From NCBI GenBank assembly GCA_032622095.1, contig CP136062.1, positions 52,033,349 through 52,097,348 of the forward strand: 64,000 nt of DNA, read 5' to 3'. The notes below the pieces were generated by a model. The model had not been told where the DNA came from, made no database searches, and saw nothing but the letters and a program-made list of their open reading frames with translations. Shown piece by piece: positions 55,167-64,000 of this stretch (position 1 is the first letter of the stretch; each line of letters begins with the position of its first letter). The stretch is from Siphonodentalium dalli. Lineage: Eukaryota; Mollusca; Scaphopoda; Gadilida; Siphonodentaliidae. A program made the position numbers and the translations under genes.

Positions 55167-56064
55167 TGTTTTACGGTAGAATTCATCACATCGACGGGTA
55201 ATGTATGGTGAATCAACTGCAACAAAAACGATATTATGTTGTAGATAGATTGTTATTCGCTTTACTGGCCGACGTTACACTTACCATTATTGTTGGAAAT
55301 TTGTATTTAGATTGGATGGGCCTCAGGATAATCAGTTGCTTTGATCAAGGGCGATGCGACAGTTGGACGGGGTTGGTGCTTTTGTTTCACTCATCTTGGT
55401 AACATTTTTAATAATTGGATTCTACTAGTCATAGACCGATCGAGTGTTGACCGTAAATCGGTTGGAATTTTCAGACTTAGAAAATAGATTATGATAGCTC
55501 AAATATACAATTTTCCAAACAATATTCGGTGTAAAATGTATTGTTTTAGACCCAGGGTCTAATAATGTCCTACATCTATACTTTCAGTCAGATACAAGAC
55601 CGAATGTGTCCCTTATTTTAGTTGGGGAATATTTAGTCATATTAAGTAAACGATGGTTTGCAATCTTTCAACAGACCGAATTTTAGGGTCGGGTCAAGGG
55701 AATATATATCCCAAGAATTGGGATTTTTGTCGGGATCTAAACCCGGAGACAGGTTGTAAAGTTAAACTTGGTACCGATAAAATATGTTAAAATGTAGTCT
55801 GTTTATTTTACGGATTGAATAAAGAGTGTTTGCTTCACTTCTGTGCGAAACACAGAAAACAGCTGAAACTCGCTATGATTATGCTTAGATTTTGTAGAGT
55901 ATGTATAGGTATTTCGTGTCTTTAGCGACCTATATTATCCCCACTACAATATACACCAGTCTTGCGGTTCAAATGCACCATGTCCGTTCAGATGGTAAAT
56001 ATATTAAAATGAGAAATCAGTCCCCACCTTATACATACGATACAGTAACTAAACGGTTGTATTC
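55167..56064. other. Non-coding stretch, nothing recognised
   Basis: A 65-codon frame at 55205 has hydrophobic residues but no signature. No other structure seen. Confidence 0.4.
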
Positions 56065-56698
56065 ATAAGATAAGATAAGATAAGATAAGATAAGATGATT
56101 TATTGCAATACACCAAATGGAGGCAGTTGCAAATAACAGTTAATACATGAAAAGTTACACATTAAAATAAAATACATGTAATTATGCATATGTACGATAA
56201 ATGATCATTAGTATTATAAATTAATACTTTCAACTTTTATTTCCCCATATTGACATTCTGTCTGTTTAGAAAGAATAACCGGATCATGTTGCACACGGAA
56301 TTGATTATTTGTTTGTCTTTGTTTTTCATTATAACGATGAACTTATTATCATCACTCATGTTTATGAAATCTATGCTATACTTTTGAGCAATATTAAACA
56401 AGTCTTTTCTAGAGTCAGCGTACGCACTGCATTCCATAATAAAATGTTTTTCTGTTTCAACTTTACGTTCATCACACATGTGACAAATTCGGTCTTTTAA
56501 TGGCGTCTTCGGTTGCGTGTGTCGACCCTTTTCTATAGCTAAAATATGATTGCTAACACGTAGTCGAGTGAACATCTCTCTTGCCGCGGACGATCGAACG
56601 TGCCTCTCATGTGCAATACATGGATATATCCACGATATATTGATGCCCATGTACAACAGGTTGAGACGGGGACGTGACGACATGGGTGTCTCCCCCAA
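56065..56698 (-). pseudogene. 5'-truncated LINE end with TTATC tail
   Basis: The minus-strand frame (153 residues) carries 'FTRLRVSNHILAIEKGRH', 'RICHMCDERKVETEKHFIME' and 'CSAYADSRKDLF': the C-x2-C...H-x4-C motif after the reverse transcriptase in CR1/L2-like LINEs. The frame ends at 56237. About 140 bases later AATAAATC and six TTATC repeats (plus-strand GATAA, 56065-56096) close the element, a typical microsatellite 3' tail. Reverse transcriptase and endonuclease are absent. It differs in sequence from the 1122-residue LINE, so it is another family. Confidence 0.75.
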
Positions 56699-57404
56699 CT
56701 TTGGTCAAATGTTCAACAGTTGGAAATTTGATATACCTGACACAACATTTGTTGGAAATTTCACACCACCAATAGGTTGAGATTGTTCTCGTAGTTTGAT
56801 TTTCCAACAATTTATTAGTGGAGAATCAGGGAGAATTTGTAATTTTTAGACCAACATTTGCATATTTTCCTACTTTTGGTAAATTATTGTAACTGAAATG
56901 GCTATGTATTGGAAATTTTCCAACCTTAGGGGGTGTCAGGTTTCAAAATTTCCAACAATTGGAAAGCTTGATGCCAGTCTGAATGCAAGGATTTAGCAAA
57001 TTTCATGTTCAGATCAAAAATATCTCACACCGGGCCGAATCATGGTCGATTAATTTAAGGAAAAAAATCGGGGTGAAATTGCATGGCGCTAGACCACTTG
57101 ATATGAGGATTTAAAAAATTCAGGATCAGATCTACACATTTTCTTTTACTCGTCGGCCCAGTGGATTATCCCCCCTCGATTAGTTACAAAATACTACTGA
57201 TTAAATTAGAATATGCTACCATCCAGGCGATTGTGAGAAACCAGTTGGATGTGGTTCAATGGGGTGTAGTTATGTATTCCAAGGTGGACACCCCCTCCTA
57301 ACGCGGAGACCATCCATTGCCACGTCCCTGAAATGAGTCGAGACTGCGCCCGAATAGCACATTGTACTATATATCACTATCATATACTAAACTTTCAAAC
57401 ACCC
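56699..57404. other. Non-coding DNA with TTGGAAATTT words
   Basis: TTGGAAATTT or AAATTTCCAA type words occur about six times at 56720-56970 in both orientations, with GTGTCAGG mirrored at 56736 and 56933. This suggests a weak foldback. Nothing else seen. Confidence 0.45.
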
Positions 57405-57590
57405 CCTTCTGAGAAAGAACAACCGGATCATGTTGCATACGGTATTCATATCTTTACATCTTCATTTATCATAATCGTTTGAAATTTTTCACTATCGCTT
57501 ATTTAAAAAAAATTCACCCTTATTTTCTTGAATATCTCCAAATAGTCTTGCCCTGAGATCAGAGTATGCACTACACTACAAGATTATGTA
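57405..57590 (-). pseudogene. Second, older LINE 3' fragment of the same family
   Basis: Words 'GAAAGAACAACCGGATCATG', 'TTGCATACGGTATT', 'AATAGTCTTGCCCTGAGATC' and 'GTATGCACTACA' match 56265-56440 in order with many changes. It is a decayed piece of the same LINE C-terminus, about 1.1 kb away in the same orientation. Confidence 0.6.
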
Positions 57591-58171
57591 CATATATATT
57601 TATATATATAATGGTAAGTCTGAGAGAAGAGAATTTGACATCAAGCGCCAGACGCTTATGTGGAGGCATCTCCACAGAAGAGAACAGTATTTGCGTAGTG
57701 GAAAGATAGATCAAGAGGTGAGAGACAAGACAAAAGATACGAAGTGAAAAACAGAGGCATGCATGAACTAAAGGTCAAATTTATGGAATGGAATAGAAAA
57801 AAAAGAAGACATTTATATAGACAATATAAAATTGAGATTCACTGCTCTGCATTTTTTCAGTATTATTTAAAAATTTTAAATTAACGTTTTGATTCAGTTT
57901 TAGTATCATTTATATGGATTAGCCAAACGAGTTGCCAATCGACACTCGTTTATTGCTGGATGAAATCTTTGATATTCCCACGAGATTAACCCTTTCTCCA
58001 CACAAACACAAGTCAAAATATAGGAAACTTTCCGGATTTGATTACGAATGTAAAACATTGGCTTGTATATATGTATTCTTTCACCAAGGGATGTTTTTTC
58101 CCTGGAAATTTTGAATTCAACACAGTCCTACGTACATATGTACATATTTAAAACTCATAATATTCCAAATA
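57591..58171. other. Non-coding or unrecognised DNA
   Basis: A plus-strand stretch at about 57603-57747 reads an Arg/Lys-rich peptide (REFDIKRQTLMWRHLHRREQ) ended by TGA. It may be a decayed exon or chance. Confidence 0.3.
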
Positions 58172-58665
58172 TTAAAGGTACACAATCCGAACAGAGGGTC
58201 CCCATCTCAACAGATTCCAACAACAACAACAACAATCCGATCAGAGGGTCCTATATTACTATTTCTTTGGCTTTGGGGGTAAAAAATATTTGAATCGAGT
58301 CGAGGAACCCATCAAACAAAGCTCAGAGTTATTAGATATTGATTTTTGAAATTTGTTAGTTTCTCGAGATGAGTACTAATAATTGCCGTCAGTTTCGTAA
58401 CCTGCGCGAGATGTGTACACCAAAACACTTTTCAAACAGACAAGGATGGATAACTCTAAAATCAAGTGGTAATAATAACGCAATTTTGACTGAGTTCTGG
58501 GCCAGAAAGTATTCCCGATAATGAAAAATAATAGATTTCTAAAATCGATATCTAACAAATCTGAGCTTTGATGGGTGACTTCCTCGACTCGAATCAAATA
58601 TTTTTGACCCCCGAAGTCATTAAAATAGTAATTGAGAGGAGTTTTATCGGATTGAGTACCTTTAA
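58172..58665. mobile_element. TTAA-flanked long-TIR MITE, copy 1
   Basis: TTAA at 58172-58175 and 58662-58665. Inverted arms start AGGTACACAATCCG / CGGATTGAGTACCT and extend about 150-170 bp, including ACTATTTCTTTGGCTTTGGG, TCGAGTCGAGGAA and AGCTCAGA words. The family equals copy 2 at 59611-60087. Here a CAA microsatellite is longer. No transposase. Confidence 0.8.
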
Positions 58666-58769
58666 GTAATGTCTGGTAACCTCTGCAACGTCCCCTGTTA
58701 AATTATACAGAGTCATGTGCATCCGTAATTCGTACAAGATAGTTATAAAATCCCACGAATCCAAGTAAA

Positions 58770-59193
58770 GCGACGACACGACACAGATTATAGAACAATA
58801 CAAGAAAACCATAGTCAGAAATGGTAACGCTCTCAACATCATATATTATATACCCATGCTTGTAATTATAGAATATAAAATATATTGGTTTCGCGAATGA
58901 CCAACTCAGAATTCCGTTAAAATAACAATAACAACCAGCACACAATTAACGAACCGGCCGCCGACTCGGCCATCTCCGACCACAACCATCAGTTGAAATA
59001 TAAGACTTACAAATTATCTTTTAAATTTCTTGTATTGGTAATTGACATAGCTTGTCACAAACAAAAAATCAACATTATTGACTTAATAATGTAAAGGACA
59101 ATAAACGAAATTGAAATTCCCAACTACACCTTTTACCGGACTCGGCCTCCTGGTCGCGCAGTTCGACTTTTAAACCGGAAAAAAAACAATTAT
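58770..59193 (+). repeat. Promoter-like repeated block, copy 1
   Basis: Words 'AGAAAACCATAGTCAGAAAT', 'AATATAAAATATATTGG', 'GACCAACTCAGAATTCCG' and 'GGTCGCGCAGTTC' recur at 61071-61200 and 62366-62560 in the same order. In copies 1 and 3 the block leads into CTATAAATA. Confidence 0.65.
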
Positions 59194-59202
59194 CTATAAA
59201 TA
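59194..59202 (+). promoter_or_regulatory. TATA-like CTATAAATA before the SWIM gene
   Basis: CTATAAATA lies about 295 bases before the favoured start codon (59490). The same box closes the related block at 62550-62558, which supports a conserved core promoter. Confidence 0.4.
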
Positions 59203-59489
59203 AAATGCCCATCGGACCACAGCTATCAAGAATTTGCAGAACAGTATACACGCGGCGCGCGCTAATAACATATGTCGAGGCTAAAGGCAACCACATGCCG
59301 TCTGCTCCAAGACGGCAGACTCGTCCGAGACGTTTATGCATCCCTTCTCTTCCGCATAACAGTTCTGCATATATGGCAAATGGCGGAATGGAATGGACCT
59401 ATCCATATGGACCGCCCACCAGTATACTGCATGGTTACTGTTACTACGCACCACAAGCCATTTGGATTTCGCTATATCTCAGTGCTGAA

Positions 59490-60962
59490 ATGGCTTCCGA
59501 TGAGAACGGATCTTGTGTTTCAAGTTCGCTTTTAAATGTTCCAGACGATATCAACGTTTGTTATTTACCCGACATTGATAAATTATCAAAAATGGCACAA
59601 GAAAAGGGGCTTAAAGGTACTCAACCCGTAAAGAGGGTCCCCATCTCAACAGATTCCAACAACAACAATCCGATCAGAGGGTCCTATATTACTATTTCTT
59701 TGGCTTTGGGGGTAAAAAATATTTGATTCGAGTCGAGGAACCCATCAAACAAAGCTCAGAGTTATTAGATATTGATTTTTCAAATTTGTTATGTTCTCGA
59801 GATGAGTACTAATAACTGCCGTAATCTGCTCTGGACGTGTACTCCAAATCTATTCAAACAGACAAGGATGAATAACTCTAAAATCAAGTGGTAATTTTAA
59901 ATCAATTTTGACTGAGTTCTGGGCCAGATAGTATTCCCGATAATGAAAAATAATAGATTTTTAAAATCGATATCTAACAAATCTGAGCTTTGATGGGTGA
60001 CTTCCTCGACTCGAATCAAATATTTTTGACCCCCGAAGCCATTGAAATAGTAATTGAGAGGAGTTTTATCGGGTTGAGTACCTTTAATTATTATACCCAG
60101 GGATATATTCATGACATTAGAACGAGTGAAGTTAACCAATGCATCAGGGTTGACTCGAAGTGTTATAGGTCGATGGCAAAGTCACAACCACCACACCGAT
60201 ACATCTGCGTCATCACAGAGACAGTTATCGAATCGATGTGCTCCTGCAAAGCCGGGTAAGTTTTTTCTTTTATCTTTCTGAATTTTAGATATATGGAATA
60301 TATCCTCGTAATTTCGGTTATGACGAAAATAGGCAACATAATCTCCAAATCAACTTGACCTGTCATATTTCATCTACTATACATGTAATATTATTTCTAA
60401 TCAGTCACACGCCATCTAGTTTCACTTGACAAAATCATGTTAATCGTTGCCATGTTTGTTTTGTTGTTTTTTCTAAATAAAATGAATAATATTCGTGTTA
60501 AATTGGTGCTCTCAGTATCTTCGAATGATTTGGTCCGCCCAGTGTCCCATACATGTTCGCTACATGTGTAAATGTAGTCAATGAACATGGCAATAGACAA
60601 ATTTAACATGCATTGATGATTTTTGTGAATGATATTAGTGCACGTGCAAGTATTTCCGAAAAGTATAGAATTAATACTCACATGAACATGTCCTCCGATT
60701 ATCGGTAAAAGTTATCCTTATTTATTTTGTTCGTACAAAATGTTATAGTGAATATCTCTGTCTCGTTTATTTTAGGTTAGTTGGAAGGTGCTCTCATGTT
60801 ATTGGATTGATAAAATCACTTCAGGGTTTGAAGTTACACAACATTTCATCTGCCCCGGAACACCTTAGTTGCACAAGTGTTCCTCAACAATGGCATGTCC
60901 CGCGACAATCGAAAATACAAGCCGTTATTAATGTACATGATTCACATACTATAGCAGTTTGA
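59490..60962 (+). pseudogene. SWIM zinc-finger protein gene, exon 1 broken by a MITE
   Basis: Exon 1 (from ATG 59490; earlier in-frame ATGs at 59205, 59295 and 59373 are possible) runs to 60255, where GTAAGT follows. The intron is 60256-60775, ending TTTATTTTAG. Exon 2 is 60776-60962 (stop TGA 60960-60962). The joined reading has 'CYRSMAKSQPPHRYICVI', then CSCKAG at the end of exon 1 and 'GRCSHVIGLI' after the intron, giving the SWIM motif C-x-C-x7-C-x-H. After it comes 'SCTSVPQQWHVPRQ'. SWIM domains bind nucleic acid or protein; this variant is like those in YqaJ-exonuclease-associated proteins of invertebrates, although no YqaJ part is seen here. The MITE at 59611-60087 interrupts exon 1. 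Leaving out 473 bases (the MITE plus one TTAA) keeps the frame, giving about 159 codons from 59490. As it stands the reading frame stops inside the MITE at 59726. Confidence 0.7.
59611..60087. mobile_element. TTAA-flanked long-TIR MITE, copy 2
   Basis: TTAA at 59611-59614 and 60084-60087. The element (59615-60083, 469 bp) has exact ends AGGTACTCAACCC and GGGTTGAGTACCT and about 150-bp inverted arms like copy 1. It sits inside the first exon of the SWIM gene. The exon frame continues across it if one TTAA is kept, which supports a 4-bp TTAA target and a piggyBac-type mechanism. Confidence 0.85.
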
Positions 60963-61587
60963 TGCGGGTAACTATAAGTTGACACGTTTATTCAAGTATC
61001 ATTAATGACCCATTTGTTGGCATTGTGCAATTTTATCACCAGTGATTAGTATTTACGCAAACACACAGTGAAACAAGAAAACCATAGTCAGAAATGGTAA
61101 CGCCACCAAGATCATATTATTAGCCATAAATATAAATCATAATATAAAATATATTGGTTACATGAATGGACCGCCTCAGAATTCCGTTAAGATAAGTAAT
61201 TCTTCAAATTATTACAATGAACTACGGCTTATAAATTACTGCAGGTTTCTCATTAATTCGCCACACCAGAATGCTTCTAAATGCGGATCAAAGCTAAGAG
61301 TGCGTGGCACAGCCATTGTTCATAGACATTTTACAGATAGCGAGAATGATGCATGCTGGGAACGAAAGCATCCACAGCAAAGCCATGTGCTTACGGAGGC
61401 ATGCGTTTATTATAGGGGATTTATGGTGGGCCTATAAAACTAATTATAACTTTGTTATCTGTCATAGTTTATGCGTGAAATTTTAAACATATATACCTGG
61501 ACATCTACCCCTTCCAGAATGTTGAAAAACATTTTCAGTTGCTCATCGTATTTTTATAGACGAAATAGTCCGAAATTCCAGAAAATT
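60963..61587 (+). other. Downstream region with repeated block, copy 2
   Basis: 61071-61200 repeats the promoter-like block (AGAAAACCATAGTCAGAAAT...CTCAGAATTCCGTTAA) in diverged form. A 91-codon frame at 61162-61437 follows, with no domain I recognise; it might be an exon of an unrelated or paralogous gene. Confidence 0.45.
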
Positions 61588-62293
61588 GCGCTAACTGCTC
61601 AATGTTTTAATGTGTTACAAAACGTCTGATAAAAATAGTTCTATCGGGAATATTCACACCATTTTTTTTCAGAGAACATAGTGTAAATATAGTCCTATCG
61701 GGATATCGTAAAGGAGATTAATTAAACCCCTCAGACTGCCGAAACTGACGACATTAAATTCGCTTTTTCGTGTCCCACGGAAATGAAACTTGTCTGTCCA
61801 TTGATCACGTTATTTATTTGACATAGTATTTTTTTCTTCTGTTGTATTTGAACACTTGTTGCACGCGCAGGCTGCACGATCATAATAACTTCAACCGATA
61901 AGCGCCGACTGATACCCGCGCAACAGTTTGTCTCAAATAAATTGTTACCAAAACGCAGGTTTATGGCCGAGGACATAAGCCGATTAAGTGTAATGTAATT
62001 TATCCATGAACTTGACTGAAAAATTGTGATTCTATCACCATTAGCCACGAAAATGGGACCTCTAAACAGGCAAGTTTGATTTTCGGGGGACACGAACAAG
62101 CGAATTTATTGTCGGCAGTTTCGGCAGTCTGAGGGTTAATTAATCCCGAATTAAACGGAACTACTTTACGATAGTCCGATAGGACTATGTTTACTCTATG
62201 CATGTTCTCTGAAAAAATAGTGTGAATATTCCAGATAGAACTCTTTTTATCAGACGTTGTGTAACACCTTAAAACATTGAGCTGTTATAGCGC
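61588..62293. repeat. Outer foldback containing an inner MITE
   Basis: Arms 61588-61721 and 62140-62293 are reverse complements with mismatches. Shared words include CTCAATGTTTTAA, ACGTCTGATAAAAA, GAATATTCACAC, TTCAGAGAACAT and ATAGTCCTATCGG. The centre of this palindrome is occupied by the TTAA-flanked element at 61726-62135. Confidence 0.75.
61722..62139. mobile_element. piggyBac-like MITE inside a palindrome
   Basis: TTAA at 61722-61725 and 62136-62139. TIRs of about 50 bp include CCCTCAGACTGCCGAAACTG on the left (with extra bases at the end) and its inverse on the right, then AAATTCGCTT and TCGTGTCCC. The interior is non-coding: the 122-codon minus-strand frame spans the TIRs and has no motif. 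Confidence 0.75.
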
Positions 62294-62365
62294 AAACCGA
62301 AATGTGTTGTCTTGCAAGATATCCCACCGCTTTAGCTAAATTTACCTTCCTACAATATCCATAAA

Positions 62366-62560
62366 GAGGATCATATATTATATACCCACGGTTTTAATTA
62401 TAGAATATAAAATATATTGGTTTCGCGAATGACCAACTCAGAATTCCGTTAAAATAACAATAACAACCAGCACCTATAACGAACCGTTTTACTGGACTTG
62501 GCCTACTGGTCGCGTAGTTCCGACTTTTAAATAAACGGAATTTCCAACTCTATAAATAAA
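62366..62560 (+). repeat. Promoter-like repeated block, copy 3, with CTATAAATA
   Basis: Closest relative of 58840-59205: same 'TATATTATATACCCA', 'TTGGTTTCGCGAATGACCAA', 'CAATAACAACCAGCAC', 'TACTGGTCGCGTAGTTC' order, ending in CTATAAATA (62550-62558). No SWIM-like coding sequence follows within the window. Confidence 0.6.
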
Positions 62561-64000
62561 AGCCCCACAATGCATTCGCCCTGTCCACCACGCAATATCA
62601 AAATCTCAGCAGCTAGATACACCACAGGTGGCGTAATAAATGCTCTTTATTATTTCCATATCAGGAATACAGTAACAAACAAGACAGCAGTAAAATAAAT
62701 GGGGACAAAATGTTAGTGTAATCATGTATGAAATTTCCAACTGTTAAAATTCTTTATAACAGTTGTGACTCCCACCCCCTCAAAATACCTCCATCATTCG
62801 ATCCCCGTCCCCATCATAATGGGGACAATAATTACTAGTTGGGATACCAGGCAATGGTAACCATGTATTTTAACCTTTATGTTGTAGTGTAATAATGTAT
62901 GAAATTTCCAACTACATGTGCATTAACTTTTTTTTACAAAAGTTGTGAATCATACACACTCAAAATCTAACTTCCACCCCCACCCCACTACACTGTCCCT
63001 TCCACTTAAAAACATTCTGGAGATCAAGTTGGCCACAGGTGTTCAGTTATTATACCCCACGTGTCTTGGACTGTTGCCAAATTCACAGTGCTCCATTAGA
63101 GGGCCTGCTTGGACTGTTGCCAAATTCACAATGTTAACTGCAGAGAGGTTGTATGTTATTGGAGACGTTCTAATATGACAATAGGCTGGCCTAATTAACG
63201 AACCATGCACAGCTAAATACACACAAGCAACTTTTAATCTTCAAATAGATACAATTGTCGGCCTCCAAAATTCAATATACTTTCTTATATACAAACAAAC
63301 ATTGAACTCATACCATTGTTTCACTTAACCAAAATAGCGAATTTCCCCAAAAGAACGCATATAGACTGCGCATGCGCAATTATATTAAAATACCCACAAT
63401 ACACTTCACGAGGCTCTCAATGGGTTATAATATTTGTTTTCCAAATTTGTTTTATCTTCAACTAAAAACAAATAGTCTATCGAAATAACTTTCAAATTAA
63501 TATTACACGTTTCTATAAATAAGCAAATTAGTATATATAAACAAAGCGTATTTCATTAATATTTGACTACAAAAAATACTCGGAACACAACTGTAAATAA
63601 ACTAACTTGAGACTCTCAGTCACTCACACCGTCACAGTCTCAGTCTCACTATCGAGCTGACACTCAGAACAGCATCCGAAGCCGGAAATTTGAAATTCGC
63701 CATTTTTCTTCAAACAATTTTATTCTTTACAAAATACAAATTATCGGGTTAACATAAAACCATTCAAAAATTGAAACAAACTTAAATAATAAATAAATTA
63801 AACCATAAACTCTTACCATAATTACAGAAAATAAAAGATGGCCGTTACTACAAAAAAAACAGACATGCGCACTCCAATTAAAATTACCCATAATTCAGTT
63901 CACTACACCAGGGGCTCCCAACAGGTTATACAATATTTTCAGGCTATCAGATTATTTATATTTTCGACTTTAAGTTTACAATTTGAGCCTGTCCTCACTC
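62561..64000. other. Non-coding stretch with small direct repeats
   Basis: 'GTATGAAATTTCCAACT' occurs at about 62725 and 62898, and CTTGGACTGTTGCCAAATTC at 63067 and 63109. Segments near 63365-63440 and 63865-63945 are diverged relatives (GCATGCGCA, TACCCA, CACTACAC, GGCTCCCAA). No gene is recognised. Confidence 0.5.

Noticed and set aside
59205-59489. Extension of the SWIM gene to an earlier ATG directly after the TATA-like box
   Set aside because: The frame is open, but an ATG immediately after a TATA element would precede the transcription start; 59490 or another internal ATG is more likely.
61731-62099. 122-codon minus-strand frame
   Set aside because: Lies entirely inside the piggyBac-like MITE and includes both TIRs; no transposase motif.

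Overview
The window looks like intergenic DNA from a marine invertebrate nuclear genome, most likely a lophotrochozoan such as a mollusc. That assignment is an inference. It rests on AT-rich sequence with spliceosomal GT-AG signals, abundant CAGA/CCGT microsatellites, 'AAGATGGCGGCC'-type tandem repeats, an APE-type LINE with a 2A-like peptide, and many TIR/MITE and foldback elements. No tRNA, rRNA, CRISPR or bacterial operon was seen. Most of the 64 kb is repeats; the few protein-coding stretches belong to mobile elements or to element-associated families.

Layout. (1) 1-16.4 kb: foldbacks, divergent tandem arrays, and a 3.7 kb block present twice (1855-5545 and 12651-16385) around a unique 7 kb that holds a short-TIR element (7669-8732) and a 284-bp tandem array. 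(2) 16.5-18.3 kb: a phased A-tract minisatellite and quiet DNA. (3) 18.37-20.1 kb, minus strand: a compact cluster of short intronless genes. They encode a membrane protein with a PC4-like C-terminus, a small basic protein, and a C2H2 protein; two of them share a TTATAAGAG promoter-like motif. It resembles a fragment of a virus-like element. (4) 20.3-24.8 kb: a polypurine tract, then a higher-order satellite with 122-bp monomers. (5) 24,048-45,994: two almost identical ~10.97 kb direct copies. Each carries the satellite end, a complete LINE ORF (1122 aa), an unclassified zinc-finger pseudogene pair, a Gypsy integrase fragment, and half of a large palindrome. (6) 46-58 kb: nonautonomous DNA transposons (a Mutator-like element with 9-bp TSD, a piggyBac-like MITE at TTAA, nested palindromes) and LINE 3' fragments. 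(7) 58.1-62.6 kb: a SWIM zinc-finger gene whose first exon is broken by a TTAA-flanked MITE, with promoter-like blocks in several copies. (8) 62.6-64 kb: no recognised gene.

The four observations I rate highest are the PC4-like cluster, the SWIM gene whose frame is rejoined exactly if one MITE plus one TTAA is ignored, the LINE with a non-canonical 2A-like motif, and the near-identical tandem duplication whose junction falls inside a palindrome. All calls come from reading the sequence; no homology search was run.
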